This document shows positions 28,730-36,469 of a DNA stretch of 64,000 nt, piece after piece; position 1 is the stretch's first letter; each line of letters starts with the position of its first letter. The position numbers and the translations under genes were made by a program. Source of the DNA: Streptomyces actinomycinicus (GTDB lineage Bacteria; Actinomycetota; Actinomycetes; Streptomycetales; Streptomycetaceae); assembly GCF_016741775.1 (NCBI RefSeq), contig NZ_JAERRK010000012.1, positions 62,001-126,000 on the forward strand, given 5' to 3'. The notes below the pieces were generated by a model. It saw only the letters and a program-made list of their open reading frames with translations. It searched no databases and had not been told where the DNA came from.

Positions 28730-29719
28730 ATGAACCTTGCCTACATCCCCAGCCCGTCGCACGGGGTGCTGTATCTCGGCCCCATCCCGCTGCGCGGCTA
28801 CGCCTTCTGCATCATCATCGGCGTCTTCGTCGCCGTCTGGTTCGGCAACAAGCGCTGGATCGCCCGCGGCGGGCAGTCCGGCACGGTTGCCGACATCGCC
28901 GTCTGGGCCGTCCCGTTCGGCCTCGTCGGCGGCCGGCTCTACCACGTGATCACGGACTACGAGCTGTACTTCAGCGAGGGCCGTGACTGGGTGGACGCCT
29001 TCAAGGTGTGGGAGGGCGGCCTGGGCATCTGGGGCGCCATCGCGCTCGGCGCGCTCGGCGCGTGGATCGGTGCGCGGCGCCGGGGCATCCCGATGCCGGC
29101 GTACGCCGACGCCGTCGCGCCCGGCATCGCCTTCGCACAGGCCATCGGCCGCTGGGGCAACTGGTTCAACCAGGAGCTGTACGGCCGTGAGACGCATGTG
29201 CCGTGGGCGCTGCACATCACCTCCTCCGAGGGCGGCCGGGTACCGGGCTACTACCACCCGACGTTCCTCTACGAGTCCCTGTGGTGCGTCGGTGTCGCCC
29301 TGCTCGTCGTCTGGGCCGACCGCCGCTTCAGGCTGGGCCACGGCCGGGCGTTCGCCCTGTACGTCGCCGCGTACTGCCTGGGCCGCGGCTGGATCGAGTA
29401 CCTGCGGGTGGACGACGCCCACCACATCCTGGGCCTCCGCCTCAACGTCTGGACCGCGCTGATCGTCTTCCTGCTCGCCGTCGCGTACATCGTGGTGTCG
29501 GCGAAGAAGCGTCCGGGCCGGGAAGAGGTCGTCGAGCCGGGAGCCCCCGGCGGTCCGGCCGACGGCGCGGAGGCTGTCGCCGAGGGCGTGGAGCCCGCCG
29601 CGGAGAGCGCGGAGACCGCCCCCGAGGACGAGGAGAAGGCCACGGAGCCGGACCCGGGCGGAGCCGACGCCGAGGCCGGGACGAAGAACGAGGCCGAGTC
29701 GGCGACGAAGAAGAGCTGA
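28730..29719 (+). CDS. lgt: Prolipoprotein diacylglyceryl transferase
   Basis: 329 aa, seven membrane segments. It adds diacylglycerol to the lipobox Cys of exported lipoproteins. Signature GRWGNWFNQELYG and the YHPTFLYES block are present. The HGG of E. coli reads WEGGLGIWGAI, usual in actinobacteria. The last 60 residues are an acidic, Ala/Glu-rich cytoplasmic tail with no counterpart in E. coli. TAGCGT (28714-28719) lies 10 nt before the ATG. Confidence 0.95.
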   Translation: MNLAYIPSPSHGVLYLGPIPLRGYAFCIIIGVFVAVWFGNKRWIARGGQSGTVADIAVWAVPFGLVGGRLYHVITDYELYFSEGRDWVDAFKVWEGGLGIWGAIALGALGAWIGARRRGIPMPAYADAVAPGIAFAQAIGRWGNWFNQELYGRETHVPWALHITSSEGGRVPGYYHPTFLYESLWCVGVALLVVWADRRFRLGHGRAFALYVAAYCLGRGWIEYLRVDDAHHILGLRLNVWTALIVFLLAVAYIVVSAKKRPGREEVVEPGAPGGPADGAEAVAEGVEPAAESAETAPEDEEKATEPDPGGADAEAGTKNEAESATKKS

Positions 29720-29733
29720 CCGCCGCTTCCACG

Positions 29734-29773
29734 ACGCCGAGGGCGCCCGGATCACTCCGGGCGCCCTCGGCGT
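29734..29773. terminator. Bidirectional terminator, lgt and lyase operon
   Basis: Perfect 18-bp arms 29734-29751 and 29756-29773, loop TCAC. It sits in the gap between lgt (+) and the CitE-like gene (-). Confidence 0.9.
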
Positions 29774-29889
29774 GTACGGAGGTGCGTGCCCCGCCGGCTT
29801 CGGCACCGCCCCACCGAGCTGATCTACACCACCGACGGCAGGATCACCTCGTACGCCGGCGCCCTCTCGGCGACCGTCACGGGCGCGGC

Positions 29890-30702
29890 TCAGTCCCTGG
29901 CGGTCAGGGAGAGGGTCCGCCGGGCCAGGGCCACCACCGCCGCGTCGATGAAGCGGCCGTCGGGGAGGGCCTGGGCGCCCTCGTTCGTCGAGGCCGCCTT
30001 GATGATCGTCTCGGCGTGCTCGATCTCCGCTTCCGTGGGCAGGTAGGCCCGTTCGATCACCGGCAGCTGGCGCGGGTGGATCGCGGCGCGGCCCAGGAAG
30101 CCCAGGGCGCGGCCGTGGGCGCAGGAAGAGGACAGGCCGTCGAGGTCACGGATGTCCGGGTAGACCGTCTGCGGGGGTGGGGCCAGGCCCGCCGCCCGCG
30201 CGGCGACGATCACCCGGGAGCGCGGCCAGTCGAGGCCCGTCTCGGCCCGCACCCCCAGGTCGGCCCTGAGGTCCGCCTCGCCGAGGGCGATGCCCCGCAG
30301 CGACGGGTGGGCGGTCGCGATGGTGTAGGCGAATTCGATGCCCACCGCCGACTCCAGCAGGGCGTACAGGGGGAGGGGGGTCGCCGCGGCGACCTGCCTG
30401 ATCTCGCGCGGGGACGTCACCTTCGGAAGCCGCAGTCCGGACACGCCCGGCAGGGCCGCCAGCATGGTCAGGTCCGCGGCCGCCCAGTCGGTGTCCAGGG
30501 CGTTGACGCGGACGTGCACCGGAACCGGCTGCGGCTCGGCGAGGAGTTCCGCGGTGGCCGCGCGGGCGTACTCCTTGCGGTCCGGGGCGACCGCGTCCTC
30601 CAGGTCGACCACCACCACGTCGGCGCCCGCCACCAGCGCCTTGGCCACCACGTGCGGGCGGTCGCCGGGGACGTAGAGCCAGGTCAGCGGGAACCGGGTC
30701 AC
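29890..30702 (-). CDS. CitE-like (HpcH/HpaI family) CoA-ester lyase
   Basis: 270 aa TIM barrel. CitE/malyl-CoA/citramalyl-CoA lyase type: LYVPGDRPHVVAKAL, VVVDLEDAVAPDRK, RVNALDTDW with the substrate Arg, LPKVTSPREI, LLESAVGIEFAY with a metal Glu, ALGEADLRADLG with a metal Asp, GFLGRAAIHP. GTG 30702 overlaps the CoA-transferase stop by 4 nt. Paired with the CoA-transferase, it could split a hydroxyacyl-CoA such as citramalyl- or malyl-CoA. Substrate unknown. The last gene of a seven-gene minus-strand set. Confidence 0.88.
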   Translation of the reverse strand: MTRFPLTWLYVPGDRPHVVAKALVAGADVVVVDLEDAVAPDRKEYARAATAELLAEPQPVPVHVRVNALDTDWAAADLTMLAALPGVSGLRLPKVTSPREIRQVAAATPLPLYALLESAVGIEFAYTIATAHPSLRGIALGEADLRADLGVRAETGLDWPRSRVIVAARAAGLAPPPQTVYPDIRDLDGLSSSCAHGRALGFLGRAAIHPRQLPVIERAYLPTEAEIEHAETIIKAASTNEGAQALPDGRFIDAAVVALARRTLSLTARD

Positions 30703-31904
30703 AGGGCACCCTCCGCGCGCAGCGCCGCGATGTCGGCCGGGGTCAGGCCCAGCTCGGTGAGCACGGCCTCCGTGTCGGCACCGTGCGGCCGGCCGGCCCA
30801 GCGGATCGCGCCGGGCGTCGAGGAGAGCCGGAAGAGGACGTTCTGCATGCGCACCGGGCCCAGCTCCGGGTCGGCGACCGTGGTGACCGTGCCCAGCGCC
30901 CGGTACTGCGGATCCGCCAGCACGCCCCGGACGTCCTGGACCGGAGCCACCGCTGCCTCCGCCTTCTCGAAGGCCGCGAGCACCTCGGTCCGGTCGCGGG
31001 CGGCGATCCAGGAGCCGACGGCCTCGTCCAGCACATCGGCGTGGGCGGCCCGGTCCGCGCCGGTGGCGAACCACGGCTCCTCGACCAGATCGGGGCGGCC
31101 CACGAGCCGCAGCACTCGTTCGGCGACCGACTGCGCCGAGGTGGAGACGGCGACCCAGCAGCCGTCGGCAGTGCGGTAGGTGTTGCGCGGGGCGTTGTTC
31201 GCGGACCGGTTCCCGGTGCGTTCCTGGACGTGGCCGAGCTGGTCGTACCAGGTCGGGTGCGGGCCGAGGACGGCGAGGATCGGCTCGATGATCGCCATGT
31301 CGACGACCTGCCCCCGGCCGGTGTGCTCGCGCGCGGCCAGCGCCGTCAGCACGGCGTACGCGGTCGCCAGGCCGGCGACCGAGTCGGCGAGACCGAAGGG
31401 TGGCAGCGTCGGGGGCGCGTCCGGTTCGCCGGTGACCGCGGCGAAGCCGCTCATCGCCTCGGCGAGGGTGCCGAAGCCGGGCCGGTGCGCGTAGGGGCCG
31501 AACTGGCCGAACGCGGTGACCCGGGCGAGCACCAGCCGGGCGTTGGCCGCCGACAGCTCCGGCCAGCCGAGGTCCCACTTCTCCAGGGTGCCCGGGCGGA
31601 AGTTCTCGATCACCACGTCGGCGGTGGCGGCGAGCCGGAGCAGGGTGGTCCGGCCGCCGGCGGTGGACAGGTCGAGGGTGACGGTCCGCTTGTTGCGGCC
31701 GAGCACCTTCCACCACAGGCCGACGCCGTGCTTCGCCGGGCCGTGGCCCCGGGACGGGTCGGGACGCCGGGGATGCTCGACCTTGATCACCTCGGCGCCG
31801 AAGTCACCGAGCAGGGTGGCGGCCATCGGGCCGGCGAAGAGAGTGGCGAGGTCCAGCACGCGCAGGCCGTCCAGGGCGGGGCGCGTCCGTGTCGTCGTAC
31901 TCAT
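30699..31904 (-). CDS. Class III (CaiB/BaiF/Frc) CoA-transferase
   Basis: 401 aa. Conserved start LRVLDLATLFAGPMAATLLGDFGAEVIKVEHP, VIENFRPGTLEKWDLG, GFGTLAEAMSGFAAVTGEPD, and GQVVDMAIIEP. In Frc and Mcr the eighth residue after GQ is the catalytic Asp; here it is Glu207. The ATG at 31904 overlaps the kinase stop by 4 nt; upstream in-frame codons lie in that gene. It probably activates the acid cleaved by the CitE-like lyase. Confidence 0.88.
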   Translation of the reverse strand: MSTTTRTRPALDGLRVLDLATLFAGPMAATLLGDFGAEVIKVEHPRRPDPSRGHGPAKHGVGLWWKVLGRNKRTVTLDLSTAGGRTTLLRLAATADVVIENFRPGTLEKWDLGWPELSAANARLVLARVTAFGQFGPYAHRPGFGTLAEAMSGFAAVTGEPDAPPTLPPFGLADSVAGLATAYAVLTALAAREHTGRGQVVDMAIIEPILAVLGPHPTWYDQLGHVQERTGNRSANNAPRNTYRTADGCWVAVSTSAQSVAERVLRLVGRPDLVEEPWFATGADRAAHADVLDEAVGSWIAARDRTEVLAAFEKAEAAVAPVQDVRGVLADPQYRALGTVTTVADPELGPVRMQNVLFRLSSTPGAIRWAGRPHGADTEAVLTELGLTPADIAALRAEGAL

Positions 31905-32794
31905 GCGGTGAACTGCGCGTCGATCTCCGGGCGGTACGGCATCGACGCCGATGCCCCGGCCCGCTGGACGGAGATCGCCGCGGCGGCGGCCGCCCACGAC
32001 AGGGCCTCGCGTACCGGTTTCTCCTCGGCGAGGGCCACGGCGAGCGCGCCGGCGAAGGTGTCGCCCGCCCCGGTGGAGTCGACGGCGGTCACCCGGGGTG
32101 CGGGAACCACGAGCGGTTCGGTGCCCCGGGCCAGGTACAGGCAGCCCGTCGCGCCGAGGGTGACGACGACCTCCGGTACCAGGTCCACCAGGGCGGCTGC
32201 CGCCTCGCGCGGGTCGGTCCGTCCGGTGAGGGTGACCGCCTCGTACTCGTTCGGCACCAACAGGTCGGTGGCGGCGAGGAGTTCGGGTGGGAGTGGCTGG
32301 GCAGGGGCCGGGGTGAGGATCGTACGGACGCCGTGCCGGCGGGCGGCCTCGGCGCCCGCGACGACCGCGGCCGTCGGGATCTCCAGCTGCAGCAGCAGGG
32401 CGTCGGCGGAGGCGATCACGCCTTCGTCACCGGGCGATAGGTGGTCGACGGTGCCGTTGGCGCCGGGGACGACGACGATCGCGTTGCCGCCCTCGTCGTC
32501 CACCACGATGTGCGCGGTACCGGTGGGGCCCTCGACCGTGCGCAGGAAGTCGGTGTCCACGCCGGAGTGTTCGAGGGTGTCACGCAGCCGCACACCGAAG
32601 GCGTCGTTGCCGACCGCGCCGATCATCGAGACGGTGGCGCCCGCGCGGGCCGCGGCGATCGCCTGGTTGGCGCCCTTGCCGCCGGGAATCGTACGGAACT
32701 CCCGTCCCGTCACCGTCTCCCCGCGCTGCGGGGCCTTGCCGACGTAGGCGACGAGGTCCATGTTCGTGCTGCCGAGGACGGCGATGTGGGTCAT
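31901..32794 (-). CDS. PfkB-family sugar kinase, ribokinase-like
   Basis: 297 aa. Ribokinase features: GSTNMDLVAYV, PGGKGANQAIAAARAG near 37-52, GNDAFG, IVVVPGANGTVD, LLVPNEYEA, and STGAGDTFAGALAVAL with the catalytic Asp near residue 250. Phosphorylates ribose or a ribose-like sugar by ATP. It directly follows four ADP-ribosylglycohydrolases with 4-nt overlaps, so it may use ribose or ADP-ribose products they release. Substrate not proved. Confidence 0.9.
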   Translation of the reverse strand: MTHIAVLGSTNMDLVAYVGKAPQRGETVTGREFRTIPGGKGANQAIAAARAGATVSMIGAVGNDAFGVRLRDTLEHSGVDTDFLRTVEGPTGTAHIVVDDEGGNAIVVVPGANGTVDHLSPGDEGVIASADALLLQLEIPTAAVVAGAEAARRHGVRTILTPAPAQPLPPELLAATDLLVPNEYEAVTLTGRTDPREAAAALVDLVPEVVVTLGATGCLYLARGTEPLVVPAPRVTAVDSTGAGDTFAGALAVALAEEKPVREALSWAAAAAAISVQRAGASASMPYRPEIDAQFTA

Positions 32795-34152
32795 GAGCGG
32801 GTCGCCTCCAGGTGGGTGAGGTGGGCGAGGGTGTCGAAGCCGCTGCCGTCGAAGTCGGCGACGGTGCTGGCGAGCCGGTTCTTCAGCGGGGTCCGCCAGC
32901 GGTCGGGGATCGCGGTGGGGGTGCCGGCGAGGAGGCCGGCGACGCTGCCCGCGGTCGCCCCGTTCGAGTCGGTGTCCCAGCCGCCGGAGACGGCACGGCA
33001 GACGGAGCCGGTGAAGTCGCCGTCGGCGTGGGTCAGGGCGGCGGCGATCAGGGCGGTGTTGGGCAGGGCGTGCACCCAGTGGTGGGTGGGGCCGTAGCGG
33101 GCGTGGAGCTGGTCCACGACGTCGTCGAAGTTCTCCTCGGCCCGGGCCAGCCGGACGGCGTGGTCGATTGCCTGCGCCAGGCGGGAGCGGGGCGGTACCA
33201 CGGTGCGGCCGGCGCGGAGGCAGTCGTGGATGTCGTGGCGTCCCGTGGCGGCGGTGGCGATCACGGCGGCCGTGAACATCGCCGCGTAGACGCCGTTGGC
33301 GGTGTGGGTGAGGACCGCGTCGCGGTGCGCCTGTGAGGCGGCGGCGGCCGGGTCGCCCGGGTTGGTCCAGCCGTGCACGTCGGCACGGATCAGGGCGCCG
33401 ATCCACTCGCGGAACGGGTTGCGGTGGCGGGCCGTGAGCGGGGGCTCGATGCCGGCGAGGAGGTTGCGGTGGGCGAGGCGCTCGGCGGTGAAGGTGCGGC
33501 CGGGCGGGAGTTCCTCCAGCCACAGCCGGGCGACGTCGTCGGTGCTGAAGGACCTGCCGTGGCGCTGGAGCAGGAGGAGGTTCAGGAGCGGGTAGTCGAG
33601 GTCGTCGTCCTCGGGCATGCCGTCGATGTTCTCGGCGAGTGAAGTGGCGGCCGAGCGGCGGTTCCAGGGGTGGGCGTCGAGCAGCTCCCGCGGGACGCCC
33701 CGGGCGGTGAAGTAGCCGTTCAGCGGCCAGTTGCCGACGGCACGGGCCAGCGCGCGGATGCCGTCGAGGGGGAGTTTCTCGACGGGTTTGCCGAGCAGAC
33801 AGCCGATGGCCCGGCCCAGCCAGGCGGCCTCCAGGGCGCGCGCGGCGGGGGCCGGGGCGCCCGCCCGGGGCGGCCAGTCCGGGCAGAGGGCCCTGATCCC
33901 GGCCAGGTCCGTCGGCTCGTCGTCCGCCAGTCTGCTCGGCAGGTCCGCCAGTTCGTCCAGCAGGTCCTCGGCCAGGAGGCGGAGATAGCGCGACGCCGGG
34001 ACCGGTGAGGCGCCGGCTCGTTCCGGGGCCTCGGTCCCTCCGGCCGCCCGCCACCTGGCCTCGATCCGCGACGGCTCCCGGCCGTCCAGCCGGGCCTGGC
34101 GGATCTCGTGGCCCAGCAGGTCCTCCGGCTGCACCCAGGTCAGTCGGAGCAT
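32791..34152 (-). CDS. ADP-ribosylglycohydrolase family protein (copy C)
   Basis: 453 aa. Extra N-terminal helical domain of about 105 residues, then the ARH fold. Motifs: GCLLGKPVEK (Cys118, Glu125) where others have GDALG; EDDDLDY (181-187); and GGWDTDSNG with Asp393, Asp395, Ser396. The metal set seems complete, in the 'GCLLGKP' subfamily. It overlaps the next ARH by 13 bp and the kinase by 4. A reversal of ADP-ribosylation or hydrolysis of an ADP-ribose-like compound is inferred from the fold. Confidence 0.88.
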   Translation of the reverse strand: MLRLTWVQPEDLLGHEIRQARLDGREPSRIEARWRAAGGTEAPERAGASPVPASRYLRLLAEDLLDELADLPSRLADDEPTDLAGIRALCPDWPPRAGAPAPAARALEAAWLGRAIGCLLGKPVEKLPLDGIRALARAVGNWPLNGYFTARGVPRELLDAHPWNRRSAATSLAENIDGMPEDDDLDYPLLNLLLLQRHGRSFSTDDVARLWLEELPPGRTFTAERLAHRNLLAGIEPPLTARHRNPFREWIGALIRADVHGWTNPGDPAAAASQAHRDAVLTHTANGVYAAMFTAAVIATAATGRHDIHDCLRAGRTVVPPRSRLAQAIDHAVRLARAEENFDDVVDQLHARYGPTHHWVHALPNTALIAAALTHADGDFTGSVCRAVSGGWDTDSNGATAGSVAGLLAGTPTAIPDRWRTPLKNRLASTVADFDGSGFDTLAHLTHLEATRS

Positions 34153-35342
34153 GGGCCGCCTCCGAGTGCGGTGAAGGCCCGCTCGTGGGCGCGCCGGCGG
34201 CGCACGTCCCGGGCGAAGATCTCACCGGTGACCTCGGTGAGCGCGCGGGCCGGCGCCCACAGGTCCAGGCGGCTGGCGTCCGCGACCGTCTTGGCCCACT
34301 CCTCGGGCACGGGCGAGCCGAGCGCGCCCGCGAGGGCACCGGCCATGGTGGCGATCGAGTCGCAGTCCCGGCCGTAGTTGACCGCGCCGAGGACGGCGTG
34401 CCGGTAGTCGCCCCCGGAGACGACCAGCATGCCCAGGGCGACGGGGAGTTCCTCGATGCTGTGCAGCCGGGAGGGGCGGCGGGCGTCGAGGGAGGGGGCG
34501 CGGTAGTCGGGTCCGACCGTGTCGTACGGGGCCACCGCCGTACGCAGCGGACCGAGCGCCGACTCGAAGTCCCGGTGCCGGGAGGCGACTTCGCAGACCT
34601 TCTCGATCGCCGTGCGGGTGCCGTCCCGCGCCAGGGACAGACAGGCGGCCACGACCGAGTCGGGGGTCGCGCCGGGCGTGGCCGCGGCGGCGACGGCCGC
34701 GGCCAGGACACCGGCCGCCTCACGGCCGTACGACGACTGGTGCGCGCCGGCGACGTCCAGCGCCTCCGCGTAGGCGGCGGCCGGGTTCGCCGCGTTGACC
34801 AGCCCGACCGGGGCCATGTACATCGCCGCGCCGCAGTTGACGATGTTGCCGACGCCCGCTTCCCGGGGGTCGGCGTGTCCGTAGGCCAGCCGGGCCACGA
34901 GCCACTTCTCGGCGAGGAAGACCCGGTGCAGCGGCAGCGCCTCGGCCTCCAGCTCCGGGATCCAGCGCGGGTTGGTCATCAGGTCCGGGACCAGGTGGTC
35001 GGCGATCGCGTACGCGTCGAGGTGGTCGCGGACCCGTTCGTAGACCCGGACCAGGGCGTGGGTCATCAAGGTGTCGTCGGTGACGTGGCCGTCGCCCTTG
35101 TGGTACGGCGCGAGGGGGCGGGCGGTGCGCCAGGCGTCGCCGTGCCAGGGGCCGACGACGCCGCGGACGCGGCCGCCGTGGCGCTCGGCGATCTGGTCGG
35201 GGGAGTAGCCCTCGACCGGGCCGCCGAGGGCGTCCCCGACGGCGGCGCCGACCAGGGCGCCGGTGATGCGGTCGGCGAGACCGTGCGGGGAGGGCCCACC
35301 GTTTTCTTCTTCTTCGAGTCCTTTGGGCTCCTTGGGCGTCAT
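34140..35342 (-). CDS. ADP-ribosylglycohydrolase family protein (copy A)
   Basis: 400 aa. Canonical ligands: GDALGGPVEG (Asp37, Glu44), VTDDTLMT (Thr88-Asp89-Asp90-Thr91), and GRDCDSIATMAGAL (Asp326, Asp328, Ser329). The acidic leader MTPKEPKGLEEEEN is unusual. Start ATG 35342; an ATG at 35354 touches AGGAGG and is less likely. It ends 13 nt inside copy C. Confidence 0.9.
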   Translation of the reverse strand: MTPKEPKGLEEEENGGPSPHGLADRITGALVGAAVGDALGGPVEGYSPDQIAERHGGRVRGVVGPWHGDAWRTARPLAPYHKGDGHVTDDTLMTHALVRVYERVRDHLDAYAIADHLVPDLMTNPRWIPELEAEALPLHRVFLAEKWLVARLAYGHADPREAGVGNIVNCGAAMYMAPVGLVNAANPAAAYAEALDVAGAHQSSYGREAAGVLAAAVAAAATPGATPDSVVAACLSLARDGTRTAIEKVCEVASRHRDFESALGPLRTAVAPYDTVGPDYRAPSLDARRPSRLHSIEELPVALGMLVVSGGDYRHAVLGAVNYGRDCDSIATMAGALAGALGSPVPEEWAKTVADASRLDLWAPARALTEVTGEIFARDVRRRRAHERAFTALGGGPCSD

Positions 35343-35350
35343 GCCCCGAA

Positions 35351-36469
35351 TCATCCTCCTGGACGGGCCGGTTGCGCGGCTTCCAGGAGTCCGGCGAGTT
35401 CCACCAGGTCGGTGCCGGTGAGCCGGGGCAGGGCGCAGCCCGACAGGGTGCGGCAGGCTTCCCGCCAGGGCTGCGGGACGGCCGCGCCGCCGCTGAGGGC
35501 TCCGGTCAGTGCGCCGGCGAGGGCCGGGGCGGAGTCGGCGACCCGGGACAGGCAGGCGGCGGCGGGCACGGCCTCGGCGATACGGCCCCGGGCGGCGGTC
35601 GCGAGGGCCAGGGCGACGGGAACGGTCTCGGCGGCGGCGATGCCGTAGCTGTAGACGTGGTCGACGATCTGGTGTTCCAGCAGGGGTACGAGGGCGAAGG
35701 CGGAGTCGCTGTCCTCGGCGAGGGCGAGCGCGTGCCGGGCGTTGCGGCCGATCTCCGTGTCCGGGGGAAGCTCGGCGAGCGCGGCCGTCACACAGGTGTC
35801 CGTGTCCGCGTCCGCGAGGGCCAGCGAGAGGGCGGCGGCCATGGCACGGGCGCCGTGCACGCCGTCGCCGTCCTGGGTGTACCGGGCGTCGAACTCGGCC
35901 AGCGCCGCGGCCTCGCGGTGGTCGCCGGGGTGGGCCACGGCGAGGACACAGGCGCGGACGCAGGCGGCGTCGTCGAAGTAGTGCGGGTTGTCGTGGCCGG
36001 TGGCGGGCGGGCGCAGACCGGTGGCGAGGTTGCCGAGTCCGGCGCGGACGGAGATCCGGGCGCGCAGCGGGAGCACGGCCGACTCGACCTCCGGGGCGCG
36101 GTCCGCCGCGGCGGCGACCTCGGAGGCCACGGCGGTCCAGGTGAGGTCGATGGCGGCGCGTACCCGGCGGGCCCGGCTCAGGTCGCCCAGGACGTCGTCG
36201 TCGCCGGCGCGCAGGACCGCCTCGGCGGCGAACACCGCCCACTCGGCGTCGTCGGAGGGGCCGAGGCGCAGGGGTTCGGGCGGCTGGTTGAGCGCGATCG
36301 GCACCGGGAGGGTGGTGGTGGCGTTCTGCTCCGCGAAGGTGTCCAGCTCGCGGGTGAGCCTGCGGGTCCACTCGGGCATGCGGGCGGCGCGGTGCCGGGC
36401 CGCGGGCCAGCCGGCGGCGTCCCCGGCGGCGAGGCCGAGGAGGAGGCCCTCGATACGGCGCCGTGTCAT
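35351..36469 (-). CDS. ADP-ribosylglycohydrolase-like protein with degraded active site (copy D)
   Basis: 372 aa. The ARH fold is recognisable (IEGLLLGLAAGDAAG; DDAEWAVFAAEA), but key residues differ: the Glu of GDxxGxPxE is Ala24 (GDAAGWPAAR), the TDDT motif is SDDA (72-75), and the D-x-D-(S/T) motif is VADS (Val310, Asp312). It may be an inactive partner or bind a different ligand. ATG 36469 overlaps the upstream gene by 4 nt; it ends 8 bp before copy A. Confidence 0.85.
   Translation of the reverse strand: MTRRRIEGLLLGLAAGDAAGWPAARHRAARMPEWTRRLTRELDTFAEQNATTTLPVPIALNQPPEPLRLGPSDDAEWAVFAAEAVLRAGDDDVLGDLSRARRVRAAIDLTWTAVASEVAAAADRAPEVESAVLPLRARISVRAGLGNLATGLRPPATGHDNPHYFDDAACVRACVLAVAHPGDHREAAALAEFDARYTQDGDGVHGARAMAAALSLALADADTDTCVTAALAELPPDTEIGRNARHALALAEDSDSAFALVPLLEHQIVDHVYSYGIAAAETVPVALALATAARGRIAEAVPAAACLSRVADSAPALAGALTGALSGGAAVPQPWREACRTLSGCALPRLTGTDLVELAGLLEAAQPARPGG

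Noticed and set aside
35340-35354. ATG at 35354 as start of ARH copy A
   Set aside because: AGGAGG touches this codon, leaving no spacing; 35342 is better though its spacing is a little long.
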